The position numbers and the translations under genes were made by a program. A stretch of DNA of 64,000 bases from CAVRXQ01 sp963831155 (GTDB lineage: Bacteria > Actinomycetota > Acidimicrobiia > Acidimicrobiales > Bog-793): assembly GCA_963831155.1 (NCBI GenBank), contig CAWHOY010000006.1, positions 124,001 through 188,000 on the forward strand. Reading direction: 5' to 3'. The notes beneath the pieces are model-generated. The model did not search any database, was not told the DNA's origin, and worked only from the letters and a program-made list of their open reading frames with translations. Below, piece after piece: positions 17,591-27,059 of the stretch (its first letter is position 1; each line of letters opens with the position of its first letter).

Positions 17591-18624
17591 GCGGCGATCC
17601 CCGCGCCGACGACCTCGTCGCCGACGTAGCACGCGACGACCTGGCCCGGTGCCGGACGACGGGCGGGCTGCTCGAAGCGCACCCCCGACTCGGTGACGCG
17701 CGCCCTGTGGGAGCGACCGTGCGCGCTCGACTGGGCGAGAACCGGACTTCCGACGGCGAGCGGTCGGACGATCCAGCTGCGCGGGGCGAGCGCCACCTCC
17801 TCGACGAGGAGGTCCTCCCGGCCGCCGACGAGGACCGTCCTTTTCGCGACGTCGATCCCGACGACGAATCGCGCAGGTCCACCCGCGACCCCGAGTCCCC
17901 GGCGCTGGCCGACCGTGACGAGCTCGACGGCCGAGATCTCGCCCAACGGTTCGCCGGTCGCGGCATCGACGACATCGCCGCGGTGGATCGGGACCCGCGA
18001 TCCGACGAAATGCCGCCTCGCCTCGGAATCCGACCGCGAGGTGATGAAACAAACGTCCTGGCTCTCTGGCTTCGCGAACGTCCGCAGCCCCTTCGCCAGA
18101 GCGAGCTCTCTGACGTCAGCCTTGGTGAAAGATCCGATGGGCAACACCACCCGGGCGAGCTGCGACCTCGTCAGGGTGGAAAGGACGTAGGACTGATCTT
18201 TGTTGACGTCGACGCCGCGAAGAAGGTGCGGGACGCCGTGATTGATCCTCAGTCGCGCGTGATGACCAGTCGCGATCGCGTCGAACCCGAGACGGAAGGC
18301 ACGTTCGGCGAAAGCGCCGAACTTCAGCGTCTTGTTGCAGTCGACGCACGGATTCGGTGTTCGCCCCGAGGCGTGCTCCGCGACGTACCGGTCGATGACC
18401 CCGGCGGAGAACTCGTCGTTGAAGTTGAAGACGCGATGGTCGATTCCCAAGTGATCCGCGACGCGGCGCGCGTCGTCTACGTCGGCAACAGAGCAGCACC
18501 CGGAGTCGCTCGAGCCGCCCCACAGCTTCATCGTCGCCCCGACGACTTCGTGGCCGTGGTCGACGAGGAGCGCCGCTGCCACAGAGGAATCGACCCCACC
18601 CGACATTGCGACGAGCACACGCAT
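17587..18624 (-). CDS. mnmA: tRNA-specific 2-thiouridylase
   Basis: A 345-residue enzyme making s2U34 in tRNA Lys/Glu/Gln. The PP-loop SGGVDSS starts at residue 8; the catalytic cysteines are in NPCVDCNK and SQDVCFI. It starts 3 bases after the cysteine desulfurase stop, so the sulfur donor and acceptor enzymes are made together, and it overlaps ligA at its end. Confidence 0.95.
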   Translation of the reverse strand: MRVLVAMSGGVDSSVAAALLVDHGHEVVGATMKLWGGSSDSGCCSVADVDDARRVADHLGIDHRVFNFNDEFSAGVIDRYVAEHASGRTPNPCVDCNKTLKFGAFAERAFRLGFDAIATGHHARLRINHGVPHLLRGVDVNKDQSYVLSTLTRSQLARVVLPIGSFTKADVRELALAKGLRTFAKPESQDVCFITSRSDSEARRHFVGSRVPIHRGDVVDAATGEPLGEISAVELVTVGQRRGLGVAGGPARFVVGIDVAKRTVLVGGREDLLVEEVALAPRSWIVRPLAVGSPVLAQSSAHGRSHRARVTESGVRFEQPARRPAPGQVVACYVGDEVVGAGIAA

Positions 18625-18627
18625 CGC

Positions 18628-19797
18628 TCAGACCTTCGAGCCGGCCATTCGCGAGGACAGCGCTGCCGTCGCGTCTTCGATCGCGCCCAGCGCGTAGTGG
18701 ATCTCGTCTTCGGTCGTCGACTCGCCGAGGCTGAAGCGCACTGCCTCGCGTGCCGTCGTCGACGGAATCCCGATCGCCACCAGCACGTGGCTCGGTTCGA
18801 TCGCACCCGAAGAACACGCCGAGCCCGCTGAAGCGGCGACACCCCGCTCGTCGAAAAGGACAAGCAGCTCCTCGGCGAGCAGGCCGGGAAATCGAACGTG
18901 CGCGAATCCTGGCGCGGTCGTCGATCTCGACACGGTCTCGACCGCACCCGCGGATGTCGTGATTCCGTCCAGGAAACGGTCGCGTAGTCGGCGCACACGG
19001 ACGACGCGCGCTTCGCGCTGCGCGGCAGATTCGTTCGCCGCTGCCGCCATGCCGACGATTCCTGCCACGTTCTCCGTGCCCGGTCGAATCGACCGCTCTT
19101 GGCCGCCGCCGACGATGATCGGCAGGAGTTTCCCCCTCGCCCGCTTCCGAATGATGAGCGCCCCGACCCCTTTCGGCCCCCCGATCTTGTGCCCGGAGAT
19201 CGAAACGAGGTCGCACGCGCCGCAAAGTTCGGCTAGATCGAACCAGGGAGCAGCTTGCACAGCGTCGGTGTGCACGAGAGCATTCGGCGCCAGGCGTCGC
19301 GCGAGATCGACGACCTCCGCGATCGGCTGAATCGTGCCGAGTTCGTTGTTCACGGTCATCACGCTGACGAGCGCGACGGACTCGTCGAGGGTACCTTCAA
19401 GTGCTTGGGGATCGATTATCCCGGCGTCGGTCGCACCGACAAGGCGCGCTTTCACGCGTCGCGACGGATTCAAGACCGCGTGGTGCTCTATCGTGGAGGT
19501 GACGACTGGTCCGGCGCCGCGGCTCGCGACGCCTTGGACCGCGAGGTTGTCGGCCTCGGTCCCTCCCGAGGTGAAGACGACCTCCCCCGGTTCACATCCA
19601 CAGAACCCGGCGATCGCGTCGCGCGCGTCGTCGACAGCCCGGCGCGCGGCACGCCCGGCGCTGTAAACCCCGGACGGGTTGGCATAGTTCTCCGCCAAGA
19701 ACGGCAACATCGCTTCGAGCGCGACAGCACGCACCCGAGTCGTCGCCGCGTGGTCGAGGTAGCTCGACATGGCGGTGTTGTGCGCGCTTCTGGGCAT
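18628..19797 (-). CDS. cysteine desulfurase (NifS/IscS family)
   Basis: A 389-residue PLP enzyme that takes sulfur from cysteine. PLP lysine in SISGHKIGGPKGVG; persulfide cysteine in a short loop SAGSACSSG, as in IscS/NifS-type enzymes; YLDHAATT near the start and RPGTENVAG in the middle. The ATG at 19797 was chosen because it overlaps the upstream stop (TGATG) and has GAAGG nearby; a second ATG at 19770 would give the usual MSSYLDHA start. It probably feeds MnmA directly and may also serve Fe-S assembly. Confidence 0.92.
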   Translation of the reverse strand: MPRSAHNTAMSSYLDHAATTRVRAVALEAMLPFLAENYANPSGVYSAGRAARRAVDDARDAIAGFCGCEPGEVVFTSGGTEADNLAVQGVASRGAGPVVTSTIEHHAVLNPSRRVKARLVGATDAGIIDPQALEGTLDESVALVSVMTVNNELGTIQPIAEVVDLARRLAPNALVHTDAVQAAPWFDLAELCGACDLVSISGHKIGGPKGVGALIIRKRARGKLLPIIVGGGQERSIRPGTENVAGIVGMAAAANESAAQREARVVRVRRLRDRFLDGITTSAGAVETVSRSTTAPGFAHVRFPGLLAEELLVLFDERGVAASAGSACSSGAIEPSHVLVAIGIPSTTAREAVRFSLGESTTEDEIHYALGAIEDATAALSSRMAGSKV

Positions 19798-20933
19798 CAC
19801 GCCTTCAATCCTTGAGCTCCGATGTAACACATCGTGGATGACTGGGTCAGTGGCGTCATAGCCGGCGCTGAGGCGCCGGTCGTGATCTTGGCGACCTGCG
19901 GTTCGGAGTCACCGATTTTCGCCAGTTTCGCGCCGCTCGCGCCGCCCGCCACCTCGATTTCGAAGAACCGGGTCGTCGCCCGAGCGACGATCGCGAGGTC
20001 GGCGGCGTTGGTGCCGATGTAGGGCGCGAGGTGGTCCGCGTCGAAGATCTCGAGGAACCATTTGTTCTGGTTCGCGTCGTCGTCGTAGAGCTTCGCCGAA
20101 TCTTGCGGCGGGTTGCAGGCGTCGGTCGCGCTCTGGACGACGAGCAAAGGCGGCGCTTTCGGGTGGTTCGCGTACGGGTCTGGAGCATTCGGGGGGAAGT
20201 ACCACTCGGCTCCCGACAGCACCGCGACCGCCCGGTAGCTCAGACTCGGGTGATAGTCGTATCGGCTGTCGTACGCCGCCATCGCCACCGTGTCGCCTCC
20301 ATCGGATTGGCCGGCGAGGCCGATACGCGAGGCGTCAATGAGTCCCGAGAGGCGGCTGCACGCTGACGAGCGCTGCTCGGAGTCGTCGATCATCGAGTGA
20401 ATCACGAACGCGACATCTCCGGGTTGTTCGACCTCATCTTCCTCGGCGTCCTGGATCTTGTTCTCTTGGACGGCTAAGGCGTTCGTCTCAGGGAAGATCG
20501 GCGCGGCGACGACGAACCCGGCCCTCACCCACTGTTTGATCAACGGTGTGTACCAGTCGGGCATCGTGCCGTAACCGTGCGCGAAGACGATGAGCGGGAA
20601 CGGCTTCATCGGTGCCGGCTTGGCGCCGCCGCCGCCTTGGGAGTACGTCGGGTAGCGGATCTCGGTCTGAAGGACCCGGTACGAAAGCGGCGCGCCGGTC
20701 GCGGCATCAACTGAGGGGCGCGTGTGGTCGACGAATTCGCACGTCATCTCCGCGACGTAATACCGGTGATGTCGGCGACTGGCCTTCGGAGCGTGTGAGC
20801 CGTGATCGGTCGCCGACGCGACGACCGCGCCGATCACGACGAGCGCCGCGACGACCACGATGACGAGCAGCGCCCGGCCGCGACGGTGGGCGGCCAGGCG
20901 CGCCGCATCGGCGCGAGAAGGACTCCGGGGCAC
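19797..20933 (-). CDS. membrane-anchored alpha/beta-hydrolase (lipase/dienelactone-hydrolase-like)
   Basis: A 378-residue protein with one N-terminal transmembrane helix (about 21-43) and an outside catalytic domain. Nucleophile Ser in GLAGQSDGGD, acid in QSATDACNPP, His in FDADHLAPY, and HGYGTMP near the oxyanion site. Several Cys in the outer domain could form disulfides. It resembles secreted polyester/lipase-type hydrolases, but the substrate is not predictable. GTG at 20933 lies 7 bases after TACCGT (20941-20946), again a leaderless pattern. Its stop overlaps the start of the cysteine desulfurase gene. Confidence 0.75.
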   Translation of the reverse strand: MPRSPSRADAARLAAHRRGRALLVIVVVAALVVIGAVVASATDHGSHAPKASRRHHRYYVAEMTCEFVDHTRPSVDAATGAPLSYRVLQTEIRYPTYSQGGGGAKPAPMKPFPLIVFAHGYGTMPDWYTPLIKQWVRAGFVVAAPIFPETNALAVQENKIQDAEEDEVEQPGDVAFVIHSMIDDSEQRSSACSRLSGLIDASRIGLAGQSDGGDTVAMAAYDSRYDYHPSLSYRAVAVLSGAEWYFPPNAPDPYANHPKAPPLLVVQSATDACNPPQDSAKLYDDDANQNKWFLEIFDADHLAPYIGTNAADLAIVARATTRFFEIEVAGGASGAKLAKIGDSEPQVAKITTGASAPAMTPLTQSSTMCYIGAQGLKA

Positions 20934-20978
20934 GTAGAAAACGGTACCGGGCGCGCTGGCGCCGGTATCGGCGTCCTC

Positions 20979-21446
20979 TCAGACGGGCTGCCAGACCATG
21001 ACGACGAGTGCCGCGACGAAACACACAGAGGTCACGGCCGACCAGCGCTCGCACGTCCTCGCCGAAAGACGGATCGCCGCGACGTCGGTACTCAGCGCGA
21101 GGTGCTCTTGGATCCGCCGCTCCGCTGGGAAGACGCCGCCCGTCGCGACGCCGGCGGCGGCGAGCCAGATGCCGAGACCGATCCACGGCCAGGCGTGGTC
21201 GGCGATGGCGGCCCCGCCCATGCCGACGAGCGTCCCGCCGAACAGCGGAACGAGGAACAGCGCCCACTCGGCCCAGTTCCGCCCCGACTTGAAGTAACGC
21301 CTGGCGGACGCGTCCGACAGAGGATCGGCGCGCTGGCGCAACGAAGACGAGTATCGCCCCGTCGCTGCGAGCGACCCGAACGCGACGACCGCCGAGGCAA
21401 CGTGCAGCACTTCGACGATGTCGTAGGCGGGTCCGCTTACCGCCAT
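20979..21446 (-). CDS. four-helix integral membrane protein, DUF2269-like
   Basis: A 155-residue protein with about four hydrophobic helices (starting near residues 12, 60, 83 and 130) and a start EVLHVASAVVAFGSL that resembles DUF2269/copper-resistance-D-like membrane proteins. ATG at 21446 gives the cleanest start; a TTG at 21464 is an alternative. It is upstream of the hydrolase gene on the same strand. Function unknown. Confidence 0.6.
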   Translation of the reverse strand: MAVSGPAYDIVEVLHVASAVVAFGSLAATGRYSSSLRQRADPLSDASARRYFKSGRNWAEWALFLVPLFGGTLVGMGGAAIADHAWPWIGLGIWLAAAGVATGGVFPAERRIQEHLALSTDVAAIRLSARTCERWSAVTSVCFVAALVVMVWQPV

Positions 21447-21673
21447 GGTTCGATGACGGCCCAACTCAGGTGATGCAGGCCCGGGTTGCTTTTCGGATCG
21501 CGGAAGCCCTCGGTCCCAAGGTGCGAGGGGGCGTGAAACCGCTCCTCAGAGCTGCCGGCGTGCAGCCGGGTGTGCGCTTCGTCCGAAGCTGGGCTACTAC
21601 CCCATGGTCCGTTTCGTACCGCGCGCTCGCTAGCGTGGCATGGCATGTTGAACGTGCGGTGCGTCGGAGCGCC

Positions 21674-22690
21674 TTGAACCAACTCCGCCTCGATCCGCTC
21701 TCGGGTCGGTGGGTCGTTGTCTCGACGGGCCGGAACCCGAGCCCCGGCCTCTTCCGCCCTCGCGAGACTCACCCGCCCAGCCAACGCGCCCAGTGCCCGT
21801 TTTGCCCTGGACACGAAGGTTCGACCCCGCCGGCGCTCGAGACCTACGGTGCCGAGGGTCACTGGCTCGTCAGGGTGGTCCCGAACCTCTACCCGGCGTT
21901 CTCCGGCTCTCAGCAGTTCGTCGTCACGAACAAGGGCCCCGTGTTCACCGAGGCGCCGGCGAGCGGGATCCACGAGATCCTCGTCTTCTCCCCTGACCAC
22001 GACCTTTCGTGGGCAAGCTTCAGCGATGAGCAGTGCGGCCTCGTCATGGCGACGATCCGTGACCGCATCGAGGAGCACCATGGAACCCCGGGGCTGCGCT
22101 ACAGCCAGGTCCACGTGAACTACGGCGTCGAAGCGGGCGCCTCCCAGGAGCACCCGCACGGCCAGCTGCTCGGCATCCCCTTCGTCCCCCGCGAGCTCGT
22201 CGACGAGCAAGGCAGCTTCAGCCGGTTCCACGGCGGTTGTCTGATCTGCACTGCGGCCGCGTCCGAAGAGCGCGTCGGTTATCGCCTCGTCGAAGTGACC
22301 GATCAGGCGGTGACGATCGCACCGTTTTGGAGCGGAACGCCCTACGAGATGCTCGTGGTCCCCCGCTCGCACGAGGCGCAGCTGCAGCTGTCGCCCCCGG
22401 ACACGCTCGTCGGCTTCGGCACCGCGATTCGCGACGCGCTGGCCGCGCTCGACAAGACCGCGGGAAGTCCCGCGTACAACCTGATTTTCCACTCGGCGCC
22501 GTACCGCTCGACGGCGCCGTTTCACTGGCACGCCCACATCCTCCCGAAACTCACGACGCACGCCGGCTTCGAACTCGGCACCGGCATCTACGTCAACGTC
22601 GTCCCGCCGGAGCTCGCCGCCGAGGAGCTCCGCTCAGCACTCCCGTCGGCGTCGAACGGACCTCACGCCGCGACGAGCGTCGCTTCGTAG
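21674..22690 (+). CDS. galT: galactose-1-phosphate uridylyltransferase
   Basis: HIT-superfamily transferase of the Leloir pathway: UDP-glucose plus Gal-1-P to UDP-galactose plus Glc-1-P. The 338 residues contain zinc ligands CPFCPGHE, the active motif SQEHPHGQ with the uridylylated His, and HWHAHILPKL near the end. The start is inferred from the family N-terminus (NQLRLDPLSGRWVVV): TTG at 21674 with GGAG 5-6 bases upstream; GTG at 21659 is possible. The 3' end overlaps the convergent maltokinase-like gene by 28 bases. Related ADP-glucose-type enzymes cannot be fully excluded. Confidence 0.88.
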   Translation: MNQLRLDPLSGRWVVVSTGRNPSPGLFRPRETHPPSQRAQCPFCPGHEGSTPPALETYGAEGHWLVRVVPNLYPAFSGSQQFVVTNKGPVFTEAPASGIHEILVFSPDHDLSWASFSDEQCGLVMATIRDRIEEHHGTPGLRYSQVHVNYGVEAGASQEHPHGQLLGIPFVPRELVDEQGSFSRFHGGCLICTAAASEERVGYRLVEVTDQAVTIAPFWSGTPYEMLVVPRSHEAQLQLSPPDTLVGFGTAIRDALAALDKTAGSPAYNLIFHSAPYRSTAPFHWHAHILPKLTTHAGFELGTGIYVNVVPPELAAEELRSALPSASNGPHAATSVAS

Positions 22691-23988
22691 TCGGCGATCC
22701 GGGCGCGGCTGAGCTCGGAGACGACTGGCCGCAAGAGCTCGACAGGGATCAGCGCCTCGACGCCATGCGTCGAGGCGTAACCGTCCAAGAAGGCGAGCTG
22801 GTTCCGTCGCACCCAGGCGCCGGCGAGGATTCCGGCGAGCGGACGCTCCGAAACGGGGCGCTGCGCGACGGCATCGCGAGCGATCCTTTCGATCGAGAAC
22901 CACATGTCGGCGAGGTCCTCGGCGGGCGATCCCCGCTGGGCGAGCACCGAGGTAAACGAACCGGGGTCGACGTTCAGCGGGTCGTCACCGAAGCCCGAGA
23001 TGATCCATCCGACGTCGGCGCGCATCACACGACGGAGGTGGAAGTCACCGTGAATCCGGATCTCGACGCCTGCGGGCACGTCCTCGAGTGTGCGGAGGAT
23101 CTCTCCGTTGACGCTGTCGAGCCGGGCGCCGAGCGCCGACTCGATAGACGCGAGCAGCTCGTCGCAGCCAAGCGGGCGCGTCCCGAACACGTCAGCCATC
23201 CCACGATGAAGGTGCGCAGCCGTCGCTCCGAGGCGCCGCATTTCCGAAGCGAGGTCCCCTCCCGCCGAGGCGGCGACCGCGTCCGGATCCTGGGACGCTT
23301 CGTCTGCACTAAAGGTCGCGCGCGGATCGCTCGCCGAGACGCGTGCGAGGAGGTCGCGCAGCGAAGTCAGCGCGAGCAGACGTCCCTCGAGACCTGTCGA
23401 CAGGAACTCGCGCACGAGCGCGAGGTCGTTTCCGTCGGATTCCCAGAACGCGATCGGCGCGAGCATCGCATTGAACCCGTACGCATCGAGGCCGCGTAGA
23501 ACTTCGATCTCCGGTCGAGTCCCTTCTTCGAGGACCCGGTAGCACTTCATCATTACGCGCTCGTCGTAGACCAACGACGCGTGCGACGCGAGAGACGACA
23601 GCTGGCGAACGCGCTTCGCGATCACCTCGCCGTTCGTCGCGTGTCGCAGCAGCTCGAGCGCGAGTTCGTCGTCGGCGAGCGCGTCGTAGACGAGCACGCC
23701 GCCATCCCGCCTCGTCGCGGAGCCGTAGATCGCGCCTTCGCGGCCATGGAGGAGTTCGGACACATCGGCTGCCGGCCGCCATCCCGCGAAGCAGCTGTAG
23801 CTACGCGAGCGGCACGACAACACGAGGTGCGTGAGCGGCACCGGCGCCTCGACGAGCTGGTGCTCAAATACGAGCGTGATCTCGGAGGGGGCGGCGCCGC
23901 CCGATGTCTTCTGGAACCACGGCTGGCGGTCGAGGTGCGCCCGGGCGAGGGTCTCGAGCGAAGCGTGGACGAGCTCGTCGGCGGTCAT
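22663..23988 (-). CDS. maltokinase-like protein lacking the metal-binding Asp
   Basis: A 441-residue homologue of Mak, the ATP-dependent maltose 1-kinase of the TreS-Mak-GlgE alpha-glucan route. The catalytic Asp D315 is present in IRIHGDFHLRRV, but the following metal-binding motif, usually DFEGEP, reads GFGDDP here (G332, codon GGC at 22995-22993). The N-terminal cap and kinase halves are otherwise full length. Its ATG overlaps the treS stop by 4 bases (ATGA), so it is co-translated with TreS as in related actinobacteria. It may be a scaffold or regulator of TreS rather than an active kinase, or use neighbouring acids for metal (inference). Confidence 0.8.
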   Translation of the reverse strand: MTADELVHASLETLARAHLDRQPWFQKTSGGAAPSEITLVFEHQLVEAPVPLTHLVLSCRSRSYSCFAGWRPAADVSELLHGREGAIYGSATRRDGGVLVYDALADDELALELLRHATNGEVIAKRVRQLSSLASHASLVYDERVMMKCYRVLEEGTRPEIEVLRGLDAYGFNAMLAPIAFWESDGNDLALVREFLSTGLEGRLLALTSLRDLLARVSASDPRATFSADEASQDPDAVAASAGGDLASEMRRLGATAAHLHRGMADVFGTRPLGCDELLASIESALGARLDSVNGEILRTLEDVPAGVEIRIHGDFHLRRVMRADVGWIISGFGDDPLNVDPGSFTSVLAQRGSPAEDLADMWFSIERIARDAVAQRPVSERPLAGILAGAWVRRNQLAFLDGYASTHGVEALIPVELLRPVVSELSRARIADYEATLVAA

Positions 23989-25676
23989 GGCTGTGCGAGC
24001 TCGAGCCAGTAGTACCCGTATGGGCCCAACGTGACCGGGTAGCCCTCGGCGGTGATCGGCGGGAACGTCGAGCGCCCGATGAGCTCGACGGGACGCGACC
24101 CGACAAAGGCCGACAGGCTCAATTCCGTCGATTGCGCGAAGCGCGACAGGTTGTTCACGCACAACACCGGCGGATCTGCGTCCTCGCCCTCTCCTTCGCG
24201 CAGATAGGCGAGCACCGAGGGGTTGTCGGAAGGAAGGATCGAGATCAGCCCGGTCGCGAAAAGTGGCGTCTGGTGGCGCACGGCGAGCATCCGTTGCAGC
24301 CAGCGCAAGAACGACGACCGATCGAGCAATGAGCTCTCGACGTTGACCGATGGATAGCCGTACACGGGGTCGACCAGAGTCGGCAAATAGAGCCTGTCCG
24401 GGTCCGCATTCGAAAAGCCGCCGTTGCGGTCGTTCGACCACTGCATCGGCGTGCGGACGCTGTCGCGGTCTCCGAGGCGGATGTTGTCACCCATCATGAT
24501 CTCGTCGCCGTAGTAGAGCACGGGCGCGCCGGGAAGCGAGAGCAAAAACGCGTAGAGGAGCTCAGAGACGCTGCGGTCCTTGTCGACGAGCGGTGCCAGC
24601 CGACGTCGGATCCCGAGATTCTTGCGCATCTGCGGATCGCGCGCGTATTCGTTATAGAGGTAGTCACGATCTTCGTCGGTGACCATCTCCAAAGTGAGCT
24701 CGTCGTGGTTGCGTAAGAAGATTCCCCACTGTGCGCCCTTCGGGATCGGCGGGGTCTGCGTGATGATCTCGGTGATCGGGAAACGGTGCTCTCGACGAAT
24801 TGCCATGAACATGCGCGGCATCAACGGGAAGTGAAAGCACATTTGGCATTCGTCGCCGTCGCCGAAGTAGTCGACGACGTCGGCGGGCCACTGGTTCACC
24901 TCGGCGAGCAGGACGCGATTCGGGTAGTCACGGTCGATCTCTGAGCGCAGTCGACGCAAGAAGGCGTGCGTCTCTGGCAGATTCTCGCCGATGCCGTCAC
25001 GTTGAAACAGATACGCGGCGGCGTCGAGACGGAAACCGTCGATTCCGAGATCGAGCCAGAAACGCACGACCGACAAAAGCGCTTCCTGCACCTCAGGATT
25101 GAACAGATTGAGGTCGGGCTGGTGATGGAAGAAGCGGTGCCAGTAGTACTGCTGGCGGCTCGCGTCCCAGGTCCAGTTCGACGTCTCGGTGTCGGAGAAG
25201 ATGATGCGGATGTCCTTCCAGGACTGGCCGTCGTCAGCCCAGATGAACCAGTCGGCCTTCGGGTTGTCCCTCGATGAGCGCGACTCGATGAACCACGGAT
25301 GTTGGTCGCTCGTGTGCTGCAAGACCAGATCGGTGATCACGCGGATCCCGCGGTCGTGCGCCTCTTTCACGAGGCGGCAGATGTCTTCGACGTCGCCGAG
25401 TTCGGGTGCGACGGCGCGGTAGTCGGATACGTCGTACCCGCCGTCGCGCAGCGGCGAGGGATAAAAGGGCAGAAGCCAGATGCAGTCGACACCGAGCCAG
25501 GCGAGATAGTCGATCTTTGCGATCACTCCCGGGAGGTCACCGATCCCGTCGGCGTTCGAGTCGTAAAAGCCCCGCGGCAAGATCTCGTAGAAGACGGCCC
25601 GCTCGTACCAGGTCGGGTCGTCGTCGAGTTCGCGCGCAGGGCTCTGATCGAGCGGTGTCGTCCGGTTCGCCGTCAT
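23985..25676 (-). CDS. treS: trehalose synthase (maltose-trehalose interconverting, GH13)
   Basis: A 563-residue GH13 enzyme that isomerises maltose and trehalose. Family start WYERAVFYEILPRGFYDSNADG; catalytic nucleophile Asp in GFRLDAAAYL, acid/base Glu in LLAEVNQWP, transition-state Asp in LRNHDELTLEM, and DVSDYRAVAPELG. C-terminal beta domain ends in YYWLEL. ATG at 25676 was chosen over one at 25709 that would overlap murA. It follows murA by 16 bases and overlaps the maltokinase-like gene. GlgE and GlgB are not in the window. Confidence 0.93.
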   Translation of the reverse strand: MTANRTTPLDQSPARELDDDPTWYERAVFYEILPRGFYDSNADGIGDLPGVIAKIDYLAWLGVDCIWLLPFYPSPLRDGGYDVSDYRAVAPELGDVEDICRLVKEAHDRGIRVITDLVLQHTSDQHPWFIESRSSRDNPKADWFIWADDGQSWKDIRIIFSDTETSNWTWDASRQQYYWHRFFHHQPDLNLFNPEVQEALLSVVRFWLDLGIDGFRLDAAAYLFQRDGIGENLPETHAFLRRLRSEIDRDYPNRVLLAEVNQWPADVVDYFGDGDECQMCFHFPLMPRMFMAIRREHRFPITEIITQTPPIPKGAQWGIFLRNHDELTLEMVTDEDRDYLYNEYARDPQMRKNLGIRRRLAPLVDKDRSVSELLYAFLLSLPGAPVLYYGDEIMMGDNIRLGDRDSVRTPMQWSNDRNGGFSNADPDRLYLPTLVDPVYGYPSVNVESSLLDRSSFLRWLQRMLAVRHQTPLFATGLISILPSDNPSVLAYLREGEGEDADPPVLCVNNLSRFAQSTELSLSAFVGSRPVELIGRSTFPPITAEGYPVTLGPYGYYWLELAQP

Positions 25677-25692
25677 CGAAATCGCCTGCAAA

Positions 25693-26958
25693 TCAGAGAT
25701 CGTCGACATCGTGGCGTTCGATCGGCGCACCGAGGGATCGCAGCTTGTCATCCAAGTGCTCGTAACCCCGATCAATGTGCTCGATGCCGGTAATCGTCGA
25801 TTCCCCTTCGGCGGCGAGTCCGGCGAGGACGAGCGCCGCGCCAGCTCGAATGTCGGGAGCGCGCACCGTCGTGCCTGACAGCCGCTCGACGCCGCGGACG
25901 ACCGCGTGGTGGCCTTCGGTCGTGATGTTCGCTCCCATCCGCCGCAGCTCATCGATGTAGCGGAACCGCCCGGCGTAGATGTTCTCGCTAACGATCGCGA
26001 CCCCAGTCCCGATCGAGAGCGCCGTCACCAAGAGCGGCTTGTAGTCGGTCGCGACTCCGGGGTAGGGCAACGTGACGACGTCGACCGACCTCAGACGTTC
26101 CTTTGATAACACCCCAACACCCGACGGGGTCACATCGATCTCCACGCCCATCTCGTTGAGCTTTGAGAGGTACATATCCATGTGGTCGGCGCGCGCACCA
26201 GAGACGAAAACGGATCCCTGAACGATCGCGACCGCTGCCAAGAACGTCGCCGCCTCAACGCGGTCACCGATCACACGGTGGCGCGTCGGGCGCAATTCAT
26301 CGACGCCTTCAACCTCGATGCGTGACGTGCCGGCCCCGGAGATGCGCGCGCCCATCGCCGAAAGCATGTCCGCGAGGTCTTGGACCTCGGGCTCGCGAGC
26401 CGCGTTCTCGATCACGGTCGTTCCCTTGGCGAGCACGGCCGCGGACAAAACATTGTCGGTTGTCGTGTGACTCGGGTATTCGAGGACGATGCGCGCACCG
26501 ACGAGACCGTCGCACCGCCCCTCGACATAGCCGTGCTCAGTCGCGAACTCCACGCCAAGCGCTCCAAGCGCTCGCAGATGCATATCGATCGGTCGCGGAC
26601 CGAAGTCATCGCCGCCGGGAAGTGAGATCCGAGCGAAGTGATGGCGCGCGAGTAGCGGACCAAGAACGACGATCGACGCACGCATCTTCTCGACGAGTTC
26701 GTACGGCGCGATCGGGGTCGCGTTCTCTGGAGCGTCGATCTCCAGGATGCCGTCGTCGCGGCGTGTGACCTCGGCCCCGATCGCGCGCAAAACATCTGCC
26801 ATGATCGTGACGTCAGTGATCTCCGGTACGTTCGCGAGTTGCGTCGATCCGGTCGTGAGGAGCGACGACGCCATCAGCTTCAATGCCGAGTTCTTCGCTC
26901 CCTGCAAAAAGACGGTGCCGGAAAGCGTCGGCGCCTGATTTACCGTGAGGACCTGCAC
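25693..26958 (-). CDS. murA: UDP-N-acetylglucosamine 1-carboxyvinyltransferase, Cys-to-Asp form
   Basis: First committed step of peptidoglycan synthesis: enolpyruvyl transfer from PEP to UDP-GlcNAc. The 421 residues are a normal length; K22 in QGAKNSALK and the Asp in VATDYKP are present. The fosfomycin-target Cys (Cys115 in E. coli) is D117 here (SLPGGDDFG), as known for Mycobacterium and Chlamydia MurA, so natural fosfomycin resistance is expected. GTG start at 26958 lies 7 bases after TAGCGT (26966-26971) without a ribosome site: leaderless. It diverges from glpX. Confidence 0.95.
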   Translation of the reverse strand: MQVLTVNQAPTLSGTVFLQGAKNSALKLMASSLLTTGSTQLANVPEITDVTIMADVLRAIGAEVTRRDDGILEIDAPENATPIAPYELVEKMRASIVVLGPLLARHHFARISLPGGDDFGPRPIDMHLRALGALGVEFATEHGYVEGRCDGLVGARIVLEYPSHTTTDNVLSAAVLAKGTTVIENAAREPEVQDLADMLSAMGARISGAGTSRIEVEGVDELRPTRHRVIGDRVEAATFLAAVAIVQGSVFVSGARADHMDMYLSKLNEMGVEIDVTPSGVGVLSKERLRSVDVVTLPYPGVATDYKPLLVTALSIGTGVAIVSENIYAGRFRYIDELRRMGANITTEGHHAVVRGVERLSGTTVRAPDIRAGAALVLAGLAAEGESTITGIEHIDRGYEHLDDKLRSLGAPIERHDVDDL

Positions 26959-27059
26959 CGACGGAACGCTACCGTCCGCGTCAGGTTCGAAAATCCCCGC
27001 CCCGCTAACGTCGCTTCACCGATTCCCGTGTGGTCAGACCCCCGACATAGGAGGATCGC

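Noticed and set aside
17591..18052. N-terminal extension of ligA
   Set aside because: It overlaps mnmA in another frame with no ligase similarity; the GTG overlapping the mnmA stop gives the normal N-terminus.
23989..24441. N-terminal extension of the maltokinase-like gene
   Set aside because: It lies antiphase inside treS and has no Mak similarity; the ATGA overlap at 23988 fixes the start.
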